Positions 35,882 to 43,652 of a DNA stretch of 64,000 nucleotides are shown here, piece by piece (within the stretch, counting starts at the first letter, position 1; each line of letters opens with the position of its first letter). Under the pieces are notes generated by a model. That model saw only the letters and a list, made by a program, of their open reading frames with translations. It was not told where the DNA came from and did no database searches. This DNA comes from Silicimonas sp963779765 (GTDB taxonomy: Bacteria; Pseudomonadota; Alphaproteobacteria; Rhodobacterales; Rhodobacteraceae), in NCBI GenBank assembly GCA_963779765.1, contig CAVZZP010000001.1, forward strand, positions 310,001 to 374,000, written 5' to 3'. The translations under genes and the position numbers were made by a program.

Positions 35882-36237
35882 TCCCGGAGGCCCACGAGAC
35901 TGTCGAGTGCCTCGATAACGTCGCGTGGTGTCGTGGGCTTCTCTAGGCACGGCACCCCGGCGAATTCGGGTACCTCCATGCGCTGGCGCCCATCTCCGCT
36001 GATGAAGATCACTGCGCATCCACGGCCCGACAGTTCGCGCGCCAACGGCCACACGACCTCGTTTCCGACGTTGATGTCGAGGATTGCCAACTCCGGTGTC
36101 TGCCGCGCGATCAGACTGCGCGCCTGATCGAGGCTGAAGGCGGGTCCCAGAACCTTGCGGCCGCTTTGTTCGACGGTCGCCGAAAGATCGAGAGCGATAA
36201 GCGCCTCGTCATCCACCACCAGAACAAGGTCACGCAT
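35878..36237 (-). CDS. Single-domain response regulator
   Basis: This is a stand-alone receiver of 119 residues from ATG 36237; a longer frame from TTG 36297 is less likely. It has the acidic pocket VVDDEALIALD, the phospho-acceptor Asp in LAILDINVGNEV, the switch Ser in IFISGDGR and the conserved Lys in CLEKPTTP. No DNA-binding output is present, so it acts as a phosphate shuttle or protein-binding switch. It converges on the HWE-kinase gene and shares its stop region, making it the obvious partner. Transcription from the opposite strand could allow antisense interference. Confidence 0.88.
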   Translation of the reverse strand: MRDLVLVVDDEALIALDLSATVEQSGRKVLGPAFSLDQARSLIARQTPELAILDINVGNEVVWPLARELSGRGCAVIFISGDGRQRMEVPEFAGVPCLEKPTTPRDVIEALDSLVGLRD

Positions 36238-36377
36238 GTGTCGCTCGCGCGGATTGGCAACAAGCCTCTCCGCTTCTTCCCGGTCCGATCCCGACAAACA
36301 CCATCCTGCCTCGTAACGACTGCCCCAACGGACGACTTAGATCGTCGTGACGGACCTGCCAGAGGGACGCTCGCAAC

Positions 36378-37439
36378 TCATGGCGACCTGTCGCCCTCAA
36401 GCACCAGTAGGTCTTCGGGATGCACCGAGAACTCCGCCGCCTGCCCCGGTGCGGGCGGCGGTGTGCCGGGTCGGTTGAAGGTGTCGAGCATGACCCTTTC
36501 ACCCGCCACGGTGGCCTGGATCCGGATCACCGAGCCAAGGAAATGCACGTCGTCGATCCGGCCTTCCAGCACCATGTCGCGGTCGGCTGCGCGGCCGAGC
36601 GTCAGCGCCTCGGGCCGTATCCCCAGGGTCAGCCGGTCGGAGGAAAGCGGCCGACCGAGGCTTGCCTCGCGCGTACCGATCCCGATGCGGCCGCTGGCGC
36701 GGTCGAGGACCCTGGCCTCGATCAGGTTAAGCGTGCCGACGAACTCGGCCACAAACCGTGTCGAGGGCCGATTGTAGATCTCGAAGGGCTGGCCGACCTG
36801 CTCGGCCACTCCACCGTTCATCACCACGACGCGGTCCGAGATCGACAGCGCCTCTTCCTGATCGTGGGTGACGAAGATCGTCGTGATGGCGAGACGGCGC
36901 TGGATCTCGCGGATTTCTTCCCGAAGGCTGACGCGGATCTTTGCGTCGAGCGCCGACAGCGGCTCGTCGAGCAGCAGGACCTGCGGCTGCACCGCCAGCG
37001 CTCGGGCAAGGGCCACCCGCTGCTGCTGGCCGCCCGAGAGCTGGAACGGATAGCGGTCGTCATAGCCTTCAAGCCCGATAAGCCTCAGCATCTCGGCGAC
37101 ACGGGCGGTGCGGTCGGTGCTGTTGACACCCTTGACCTTCAATCCGAAGGCCACGTTCTGCGCCACCGTCAGGTTCGGAAACAGCGCGTAGGACTGGAAC
37201 ACCATGCCGATGTTGCGCTGGTTGGGCCTCAGCGACACCACGTCTCGCCCGTCGATCCGGATCGCACCGGTCGAGGGCGTCTCGAACCCGGCGACCATCC
37301 GCAGCACGGTTGTCTTGCCGCAGCCCGACGGCCCCAGAAGCGAGACGAACTCACCCTTCTCGATCGGAAGGTTGAAGTCCTTCACGACCCTTACGGAGCC
37401 GAAAGACTTTTCGAGGTGCTCGATTTCGAGAAAGGACAT
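36378..37439 (-). CDS. ABC transporter ATPase, spermidine/putrescine/iron (PotA/FbpC) type
   Basis: This ATPase has 353 residues. It has Walker A LLGPSGCGKTTVLRM, Q-loop MVFQSYALFPNLTV, signature QLSGGQQQRVALARAL, Walker B LLLDEPLSALD and the His-switch TIFVTHDQEEAL. The C-terminal TOBE domain starts near 275 (GIRPEALTLG) and ends at EDLLVLEGDRSP. It is the last gene of a four-gene minus-strand operon (binding protein, permease, permease, ATPase) and its start overlaps the permease stop. The class covers polyamines, ferric iron and 2-aminoethylphosphonate. Confidence 0.9.
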   Translation of the reverse strand: MSFLEIEHLEKSFGSVRVVKDFNLPIEKGEFVSLLGPSGCGKTTVLRMVAGFETPSTGAIRIDGRDVVSLRPNQRNIGMVFQSYALFPNLTVAQNVAFGLKVKGVNSTDRTARVAEMLRLIGLEGYDDRYPFQLSGGQQQRVALARALAVQPQVLLLDEPLSALDAKIRVSLREEIREIQRRLAITTIFVTHDQEEALSISDRVVVMNGGVAEQVGQPFEIYNRPSTRFVAEFVGTLNLIEARVLDRASGRIGIGTREASLGRPLSSDRLTLGIRPEALTLGRAADRDMVLEGRIDDVHFLGSVIRIQATVAGERVMLDTFNRPGTPPPAPGQAAEFSVHPEDLLVLEGDRSP

Positions 37440-38230
37440 CAGGACCTCGGGGGACGGGAATGGCGGGTCAAAAGAGTGGCAAGCTGGATCAGGCCCATGC
37501 AGATCCAGGTGATCGAGAAGGCGATCACGGCCAGCGCGGCAGGTTCATAGGCGCGGTTCGCGCCGATGAGCTGAAGATAGGGTCCGAACGCGGGACGGTT
37601 CAGAAGGGCCGCCATGACGAATTCGCCGATGACGATGGCGAAGGTCAGGAAAGCGCCCGACATCACGGCGACCAGCACGTTCGGCATGATGACCCTGCCG
37701 ATGATCGTGGGCCAGTTGGCGCCCAGGCTTTGCGCCGCCTCGGTCAGCGTACGCACGTCGATGGTTCGAAGCCCGGTGTCCACGGCGCGGTACATATACG
37801 GCAAGGACAACGTCGCGTAGCCCATCATCAGAAGCAGGTTCGTCCCGGAGGCCGTGCCCGTAAGCGGCAGGAACGAGGACGTGTTGTAGAGCCGGATGTA
37901 GCCGAACACGATGACGATGGGCGGAATGACCAGCGGCAGAAGCGTGATGAACTCGATCAGCGGCCTCAGCCGCGGAAACTTGAGCCGCACCCAATAGGCC
38001 GTCGGCACCACGATCAGCACGCCAACGACGATGGTGAAAAGCGCCATCACCACCGAATAGCTGAAGGTCTCGCGGAACTTCGGGTCCTCGAAAACCCAGC
38101 GATAGGCGTCGAGCGAATACTCGCCCCGCCGCTTCCTCAGCGAGAACTCGATGGTCCCGATAAGCGGCAGGAAAAAGTACAGAAGCCCCAGGCTCAGCGC
38201 AATCCAGGACCAGACGCGGTGCGCTTTCAT
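37439..38230 (-). CDS. ABC transporter permease (PotC type)
   Basis: This is the second permease, 263 residues, of the polyamine/iron-type importer. It has six helices; the EAA motif that docks the ATPase is visible as TLTEAAQSLGANWPTIIGRV. N-terminal SWIALSLGLLYFFLPLIGTI and the SYSVVMALFTIVVGVLIVV helix fit PotC. The ATG at 38230 overlaps the upstream permease by four bases, and its TGA stop overlaps the ATPase ATG. A longer frame upstream is non-coding in this phase. Confidence 0.88.
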   Translation of the reverse strand: MKAHRVWSWIALSLGLLYFFLPLIGTIEFSLRKRRGEYSLDAYRWVFEDPKFRETFSYSVVMALFTIVVGVLIVVPTAYWVRLKFPRLRPLIEFITLLPLVIPPIVIVFGYIRLYNTSSFLPLTGTASGTNLLLMMGYATLSLPYMYRAVDTGLRTIDVRTLTEAAQSLGANWPTIIGRVIMPNVLVAVMSGAFLTFAIVIGEFVMAALLNRPAFGPYLQLIGANRAYEPAALAVIAFSITWICMGLIQLATLLTRHSRPPRS

Positions 38231-39117
38231 CGCGTCCACCTCTCGGTGCGGGCGCGAAGCCAGACATATATGCCGTTGGCGATCCCGGTGACGACGATCA
38301 TGCCGAAGGCAAGCGCATAACCCAGGTGCGGATCCTGGAGAACGTCGCCTCGGATCTGAGCGAACAGCACGATGGGCACGATGGACAGGGACGACCCCGT
38401 CAGCGCATAGGCCGTGGCGACCGCACCGAAGGCGTTGGCGAAGAGCAGCGCGAAGGTCCCCAGCAGCGACGGCAGAAGGATCGGCAGCGCCACCATGCGC
38501 CAGTACTGCGGTCCCGAGGCGCCCAGGATCTCGGCCGCCTCGCGCCATTCCTTCTTCAGCCCGTCGAGCGCGGGCGTGATGATGAGGATCATCAGAGGAA
38601 TCTGGAAGAACAGGTAGACCAGCGTCAGCCCCCAGAAGCTGAGGAGGTTGAACCCCATTCCGTATATATTGATGCCGAACCAGTCCTTGAGGATCACTGT
38701 GACAAGCCCGAGCCGACCCAGGGTCGCAAGGAAGGCGAAAGCGAGCGGCACACCCGCGAAATTCGAGGCCACGCCCGAGAAGGTCAGAAGCGGCCCCCGG
38801 ATCCACTGAGGAAGCCCGCCGAGCGTGATCGCCGCCGCCATCGCGAAGCCGATCAGGCAGCCCGCCAGCGCCGACGCGACCGAGATGCGAATCGAGATCC
38901 AGTAGGCCGACAGGATCGACGGCTGGAACAGGTTCAGGACATTGCGGAACGTGGGCGTGCCGTCGGGCGTCTGGAAGGCGCCGACGACGATGTTCATCGT
39001 GGGCAGGATCAGGAACAGTACCGCGAACAGCGTGAAGGGCACCATGCCGAGCCACGCGAGTGGCAATGGTCTGCGCGGGCGCGGCGGGGGCGCGGGCTGA
39101 GTTGTGATGTCGGTCAT
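38227..39117 (-). CDS. ABC transporter permease (PotB type)
   Basis: This is the first permease, 296 residues, with a proline-rich cytoplasmic N-terminus (TTQPAPPPRPRRPLP) and six helices. The EAA loop is EWREAAEILGASGPQYWRM. It begins 48 bases after the binding-protein stop, beyond a strong stem-loop. Expression relative to the binding protein is probably reduced by that structure. Confidence 0.88.
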   Translation of the reverse strand: MTDITTQPAPPPRPRRPLPLAWLGMVPFTLFAVLFLILPTMNIVVGAFQTPDGTPTFRNVLNLFQPSILSAYWISIRISVASALAGCLIGFAMAAAITLGGLPQWIRGPLLTFSGVASNFAGVPLAFAFLATLGRLGLVTVILKDWFGINIYGMGFNLLSFWGLTLVYLFFQIPLMILIITPALDGLKKEWREAAEILGASGPQYWRMVALPILLPSLLGTFALLFANAFGAVATAYALTGSSLSIVPIVLFAQIRGDVLQDPHLGYALAFGMIVVTGIANGIYVWLRARTERWTR

Positions 39118-39125
39118 CGATGGTC

Positions 39126-39157
39126 GGCCCCGCGCACCCCGGAGGGAGCGCGGGGCC
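39126..39157 (-). promoter_or_regulatory. Intercistronic stem-loop after the binding-protein gene
   Basis: A perfect 10-base stem (39126-39135 with 39148-39157, GGCCCCGCGC and its complement) with a 12-base loop separates the binding-protein stop from the first permease. There is no T-run. It probably stabilises the upstream message. Confidence 0.65.
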
Positions 39158-39165
39158 GGATCGTC

Positions 39166-40278
39166 TTACTGGACGTTCGCGCCAACGACGGAATCCCAAC
39201 CGCCGGTCACCGCATCCTTGTTGCCGCCCTGCTGGTCGAGCGTCGGGAAGACAGCCGCCTCATAGGCCTCGGCCGGCGGCAGGGCATCAAGCAGCTCCTG
39301 CGGGATCTTGCCCGACTGGGCAAGGTCGTTGAAGCGGATCGGGTGGCAGTATCCCTTCAGCCAGCCAAGCTGACCTTCGTCGGAATAAAGATACTCCATC
39401 CACAGCTTCGCCGCGTTCGGCTGCGGCGCATAGGCGCTGATCGCCTGGACGTAGACGCCCGCGACGACGCCCGACGCCGGCACCACGACCTCGAGCGGCG
39501 GGTTGCCGGCCAGCGTGTCGCGCCATGCAAGGCCGTTGTAGTCCCAGGCGATCACGATGGGCGTCGCGCCCTGGGCGATGGTGCCGGCCTTGCCGATGAC
39601 GGGAACGAAGTTGCCCGCCTCGTTCAGCTCCTTGAAGAACTCGAGACCGGCTTCGCCCGAGCCCTGCCCGGCCTCTCCGCCGCGCGCAAGGCCCGCCGCC
39701 ATGACGGCAAGGATAGCCTGGTTCGAGGCGCGCGGATCACCGGCGAGAGCCACCGAGTTGGCGTACTCGGGCTTCAGAAGGTCTTCCCAGTCCTGCGGCA
39801 CGTTTTCGACGAGGTCGGTGTTCACCACGAAGGACAGCACGCCGTAATAGTCGCCGTACCAGTGGCCGTCGGCGTCCTTGGCGTCGTCGGGGATGGTGTC
39901 CCAGGTCGCGACCTTGTGCGGCTGGGTCAGACCCTCGTCCTTTGCCTGCGGACCGAAGGCGAAGCCCACGTCGAGGACGTCGGGCGCCTGCGGGCCGGTG
40001 TTGTCCTTGTTGGCGCGCACCGCCTCCAGTTCGTCCGCAGAGCCCGCGTCGGGGTTCAGTTCGTTGACCGAAATATTCGGATATTTTGCCTTGAAGCCCG
40101 CGATCACGTCGCCGTAGCCGCACCAGCTGTGCGGCAGGGCGATGGTCGACAGAGTGCCTTCCGCCTCGGCTGCCGCCGCAAGTTCTTCCATCGACTGCGC
40201 AAAGGAGGCGACGGGCGTCGTGGCCGCGATTGCCAGCGCCGAGGTCACCGCGATTGCTCGCAGAGTTATCGTTTTCAT
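39166..40278 (-). CDS. Periplasmic solute-binding protein, family 1 (polyamine/iron/phosphonate class)
   Basis: This secreted binding protein has 370 residues. ATG 40278 follows an AGGGAGA site. The signal peptide ends near SFAQ (residues 1-28). The mature part begins MEELAAAAEAEGTLSTIALPHSW and shows the family segments GFKAKYPNISVNELNP, LVENVPQDWEDLLKPEYAN and YGDYYGVLSFVVNTDL. It heads the four-gene operon. The ligand is not evident: no iron-type tyrosine pair is obvious, so a polyamine-like or organic ligand is as likely. Confidence 0.88.
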   Translation of the reverse strand: MKTITLRAIAVTSALAIAATTPVASFAQSMEELAAAAEAEGTLSTIALPHSWCGYGDVIAGFKAKYPNISVNELNPDAGSADELEAVRANKDNTGPQAPDVLDVGFAFGPQAKDEGLTQPHKVATWDTIPDDAKDADGHWYGDYYGVLSFVVNTDLVENVPQDWEDLLKPEYANSVALAGDPRASNQAILAVMAAGLARGGEAGQGSGEAGLEFFKELNEAGNFVPVIGKAGTIAQGATPIVIAWDYNGLAWRDTLAGNPPLEVVVPASGVVAGVYVQAISAYAPQPNAAKLWMEYLYSDEGQLGWLKGYCHPIRFNDLAQSGKIPQELLDALPPAEAYEAAVFPTLDQQGGNKDAVTGGWDSVVGANVQ

Positions 40279-40326
40279 AGTGGTGTCTCCCTGTTCGTAT
40301 GCAGCAGCGTCGGCCGGCCCCCCCGG

Positions 40327-40340
40327 CACGAGATCTCGTG
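40327..40340. promoter_or_regulatory. 14-base perfect palindrome, candidate operator
   Basis: CACGAGATCTCGTG is a perfect palindrome 48 bases upstream of the binding-protein start at 40278. It may be the operator of the polyamine/iron-type transporter operon. No cognate regulator gene is adjacent. Confidence 0.4.
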
Positions 40341-40448
40341 GAGTCGTGCAGGCCGCGCAGTGCGCCTACAAAAGCCCGGAATCCGGCGCGCCTCAATTGA
40401 AATTATGATGACAGCGCGCGGACTTGTCCGGCGAAGCGATGAAGAAGG

Positions 40449-41441
40449 TCAGCCCTGCCTGTGTCGAATCCGATCGAAGGACACCGCGACGACGATGAAG
40501 GTGCCGATGAACATGCCCTGCCAGAACGTCGAAATCCCCAACAGGATCAGAGAGTTGCGGATCACCTCGATCAGCAGCGCCCCGACTACTGCGCCGACGG
40601 CGGTGCCTTCCCCTCCGTTGAGATTCGCGCCCCCGATGACGGCTGCGGCGATTACCGTAAGTTCCATCGCGGTCCCGAGATTCGTCGTCACACTGCCCAG
40701 CCAACCGGCCATCAGGATGCCGGCGAGCCCCGCCGTGAAGGCCGAGAACATGTAGATCGTCACCTTGATCCGCTTCACCGCGATGCCGGTCAGGGTCGCC
40801 GCTTCCTCGTTCGAGCCGATGGCGAAGACGTACTGGCCCCATCGCGTCCACCGATAGACGACGGTCATCACCACCGTCAGCGCGATCAGTGCGAAAAGCG
40901 GATGCGGCAGGCCAAAGGTAGAACCGCCCCCGATCCAGAGCAGCAGGTCGTGGTCCGGCCCGAACTGGTAGATCATCTTGTTGTTCGACAAGACCATCGC
41001 CGCCGACCGCGCCGCCGAAAGCATCCCCAGCGTGATGACGAAGGCCGGCATCCCGGCATAGGCGATCAGCGTCCCGTTGATCGCTCCCACGATCAGCGCG
41101 ACGCCGAGAGCCGCGATTGCCGACAGCCAGAAGGAGTATCCCCCCTCCATCAGGACCGAAATGACCATCGCGGTAAGCACCACGATAGAGCCCACCGACA
41201 GGTCGATCCCGCCCGATGCGATGACGGTCGTCATGCCGATGGCGATGATCGCCACGAAAGCGAAGTTGCGCGCGACGTTGAAGAGGTTCCGCTGCGTGGC
41301 GAAGCCATCTGTCATGAAGCTGAGGGCGATGCAGGCCAGCAACGCCGCAATGAAGACCCAGAAGACCTGGAGGTTGGCGACCCGCGAGAAGGACGAGCGA
41401 TGCTGCGCCCGTCCGATGACCTGCTCGAGTGTGTCCGTCAT
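40449..41441 (-). CDS. Sugar ABC transporter permease (RbsC/FrcC type)
   Basis: This inner-membrane permease of the ribose/fructose class has 330 residues and about ten helices. Family landmarks are VAIIAIGMTTVIASGGIDLS, GMPAFVITLGML, FAIGSNEEAATLTGIAVKRI and VIAAAVIGGANLNGGEGTA. ATG 41441 lies 11 bases after the ATPase gene stop. The matching binding protein is probably the divergent gene at 42566. The substrate is likely a pentose, hexose or polyol. Confidence 0.9.
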   Translation of the reverse strand: MTDTLEQVIGRAQHRSSFSRVANLQVFWVFIAALLACIALSFMTDGFATQRNLFNVARNFAFVAIIAIGMTTVIASGGIDLSVGSIVVLTAMVISVLMEGGYSFWLSAIAALGVALIVGAINGTLIAYAGMPAFVITLGMLSAARSAAMVLSNNKMIYQFGPDHDLLLWIGGGSTFGLPHPLFALIALTVVMTVVYRWTRWGQYVFAIGSNEEAATLTGIAVKRIKVTIYMFSAFTAGLAGILMAGWLGSVTTNLGTAMELTVIAAAVIGGANLNGGEGTAVGAVVGALLIEVIRNSLILLGISTFWQGMFIGTFIVVAVSFDRIRHRQG

Positions 41442-41452
41442 GTAAGTCTCCC

Positions 41453-42193
41453 TCAGGCGTATTCGATGGCGCCGGTGATGAGGCCCGTGACCTCTTCCGG
41501 CGAACTGTCGGCGGCGCGTTTCGCGGCGACGAGGTTGCCGCGGCGCAGGACCGCAATGGTGTCGGCGACGGCGAAGACGTCCGGCATCCGGTGGCTGATG
41601 AGGATGACGCTGATCCCGTGTTCGCGAAGGTTGCGGATGAGGTTCAGCACCTCGGCCACTTGCCGGACCGAAATCGCGGCAGTCGGTTCGTCCAGAAGAA
41701 CGATGCGTGCGTCCGACAGAAGCGTCCGAGCGATGGCAACAGCCTGCCTCTGCCCGCCCGACATCCGCCGCACCACGTCGCGGGGCCGCGTCTCGGACTT
41801 GAGGCGCGCGAAGAGGCCCGCCGACGTCGTGCGCATCGTGTCGTAGTCGATGACGCGGATCGGACCGAAGCGCTTCATGGGCTCGCGGCCGAGAAAGACA
41901 TTCGACGCTGCGGTGAGGTGGTCGCAAAGTGCGAGGTTCTGGTGGACGATTTCGATGCCCGCGCGCTGCGCGTCGATCGGGCGGTGAAACTCGACCGGCT
42001 TGTCGTCGATTCGGATCTCGCCTTTCGTTGGCCGGTAGTTGCCCGCGATGATCTTCACCAGCGTCGACTTGCCCGCCCCGTTGTCGCCCATCAGGCCCAT
42101 GACCTCGCCCGGAGCAAGCTCCAGCGACACATCGTCGAGCGCCTGAATGGCACCGAAACTCCGGGAAATGCCGGAAAGCCTCAATCGTGACAT
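41453..42193 (-). CDS. Sugar ABC transporter ATPase, single ABC domain (FrcA type)
   Basis: This ATPase has 246 residues and only one ABC domain, unlike the 500-residue RbsA form. It has Walker A MGDNGAGKSTLVKII, Q-loop VHQNLALCDHLTA, signature RMSGGQRQAVAIART, Walker B IVLLDEPTAAIS and His-switch LISHRMPDVF. Rhizobial fructose uptake (FrcBCA) uses such a half-size ATPase. Its start is ATG 42193. It is the first gene of the minus-strand pair and lies 372 bases from the divergent binding-protein gene. Confidence 0.9.
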   Translation of the reverse strand: MSRLRLSGISRSFGAIQALDDVSLELAPGEVMGLMGDNGAGKSTLVKIIAGNYRPTKGEIRIDDKPVEFHRPIDAQRAGIEIVHQNLALCDHLTAASNVFLGREPMKRFGPIRVIDYDTMRTTSAGLFARLKSETRPRDVVRRMSGGQRQAVAIARTLLSDARIVLLDEPTAAISVRQVAEVLNLIRNLREHGISVILISHRMPDVFAVADTIAVLRRGNLVAAKRAADSSPEEVTGLITGAIEYA

Positions 42194-42298
42194 CTGTCCT
42201 CCTCCCCTACCGCTGCGACGGCCGGACAAGCCGCCGCTCTCGCGTCCTTGTAGCACCGGAAGCCGCTTCCGCGTCGTCCGAAGTGGAGAATTAGTAGC

Positions 42299-42326
42299 TT
42301 GACGGAATAATATTAGTAAATAGTAT
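42299..42326 (+). promoter_or_regulatory. Candidate promoter for the binding-protein operon
   Basis: TTGACG (42299-42304) and TAGTAT (42321-42326) are spaced by 16 bases in the most AT-rich part of the gap. The leader to the binding-protein gene would be about 235 bases long and contains a GC-rich hairpin. Confidence 0.45.
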
Positions 42327-42330
42327 TATT
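42306..42330. promoter_or_regulatory. AT-rich inverted repeat overlapping the promoter
   Basis: AATAATATTA and TAGTATTATT flank GTAAA; nine of ten arm bases pair. Overlap with the -10 region suggests an operator able to control both divergent operons. No regulator gene lies next to it. Confidence 0.45.
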
Positions 42331-42565
42331 ATTGAAAAACGTCGACGGCGCCAAGACTGGGGAGGGTTCGGAGTGTCTGCGATCGTGCGTCTGAAGCCGC
42401 TCTGTGACGGAAGCGGCGCAGCGGCAGAGCCTTTCATCATTGGCGAACCGACACTGAGCTCCCGCCGCCAACGACGGCCATCGGGAGCCACAGCAATTCG
42501 ACACCCGGGCACCGCCCGGGCGCACGGATGAACCAGAAACCGGAACAAGACAGGGAGCACTATCA

Positions 42566-43558
42566 ATGAAGACCACCATCGCGTACCTCGCCACGGCCAC
42601 GGCGCTCGTGGCGCTGGCCACGGCGGCGCAGGCGCAGGACAAGAAGACCCTCGCCATCGTCGTGAAGGGCCTCGACAACCCGTTCTTCGAGCAGATCAAC
42701 CTCGGCTGCCAGAAATGGATGTCCGAGAATGCCGACAGCGAATACCAGTGCCTCTATACGGGCCCGGCGTCTTCGGCCGACGAGGCGGGCGAGGTCCAGA
42801 TCGTCGACGACCTCCTGACGTCCGGGGTCGCCGCCATTGCGATTTCACCGTCGAACGCACCCGCCATGGCCAACCGCGTCCGCGAGATCGCGCCGGACGT
42901 GCCGGTGATGACCATCGACGCCGACTTCCTCGAAGCCGACCGCGACCTGCGGACCACCTATCTCGGCACCGACAACTACCTCATGGGCGTCAAGATGGCC
43001 GAAGAGGCCGCCAAGCTTAAGCCCGAAGGCGGCACTGTCTGCCTCCAGCTCGGCAACGTCGCTGCCGACAACATCAACGCCCGCGCGCAGGGCTTCCGCG
43101 ACACCGCGGGCGGCAGCGAAGGGATCGAGCGTCTGAACGGCGAAGGCGGCTGGACCGAGATCGAAGGCTGCCCGGTCTTCACCAATGACCAGGCCGACCT
43201 CGCGAACCAGCAGATGGCGGACACCTTCATCGCGAATCCCGACCTCGACGCCTTCATCCTCGTCGGCGGCTGGGCTCAGTTCGCGCCGCAGGCCTATTCG
43301 CAGGTCACCGATCAGGTGATGGACAAGCTTACCTCGAAAGAGCTCATCATCATCGCGGGCGACACCCTGCCGCCGCAGACCCAGGCCTTCCGCGACGGTC
43401 GCAGCCACGCCCAGGTCGGCCAGCGCCCGTTCGAAATGGGCTACAAGGCACCCGACGTGATGATCCAGCTCATCGAGGGTCAGACGGTCGAGGATCCGCT
43501 CTACACGGGCCTCGACGTCTGCAACCAGGACGATCCGGGGTTCTGCCAGGACAACTGA
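42566..43558 (+). CDS. Sugar-binding periplasmic protein (RbsB-type, family 2)
   Basis: This secreted binding protein has 330 residues. Its signal peptide is MKTTIAYLATATALVALATAAQAQ. The mature fold has KKTLAIVVKGLDNPFFEQINLGCQ, IDADFLEADRDLRTTYLGTDN and an LVGGWAQFAPQA hinge segment. A C-terminal CNQDDPGFC could form a disulfide. A site AGGGAG precedes ATG 42566. It is probably the partner of the divergent single-domain ATPase and permease, since the next operon has its own binding protein. A stem-loop follows the gene. Confidence 0.88.
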   Translation: MKTTIAYLATATALVALATAAQAQDKKTLAIVVKGLDNPFFEQINLGCQKWMSENADSEYQCLYTGPASSADEAGEVQIVDDLLTSGVAAIAISPSNAPAMANRVREIAPDVPVMTIDADFLEADRDLRTTYLGTDNYLMGVKMAEEAAKLKPEGGTVCLQLGNVAADNINARAQGFRDTAGGSEGIERLNGEGGWTEIEGCPVFTNDQADLANQQMADTFIANPDLDAFILVGGWAQFAPQAYSQVTDQVMDKLTSKELIIIAGDTLPPQTQAFRDGRSHAQVGQRPFEMGYKAPDVMIQLIEGQTVEDPLYTGLDVCNQDDPGFCQDN

Positions 43559-43569
43559 TCCGAGGACAA

Positions 43570-43602
43570 GGCAGGGTCCGGTCCAATCGGCCGGGCCCCG
43601 CC
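43570..43602 (+). promoter_or_regulatory. Intercistronic stem-loop after binding-protein gene 1
   Basis: A 12-base imperfect stem (43570-43581 with 43591-43602, one mismatch and one G-U pair) with a 9-base loop lies between the two binding-protein genes. No T-run follows. It may end or protect the first message; whether the second gene is co-transcribed is unclear. Confidence 0.55.
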
Positions 43603-43652
43603 TCACACGCTCAACACGACGACCCGGGACAACCCCGGTCAGGGAGGAACAA

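Larger units (their letters stand above)
42194..42565. other. Divergent control region between two sugar ABC transcription units
   Basis: This 372-base gap holds an unusually AT-rich core (42291-42340) with a long dyad, a candidate plus-strand promoter, a GC-rich hairpin (42504-42510 with 42514-42520, CCCGGGC and complement) and a 13-codon frame ending in the binding-protein start. The remainder shows no recognisable gene. Confidence 0.6.
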
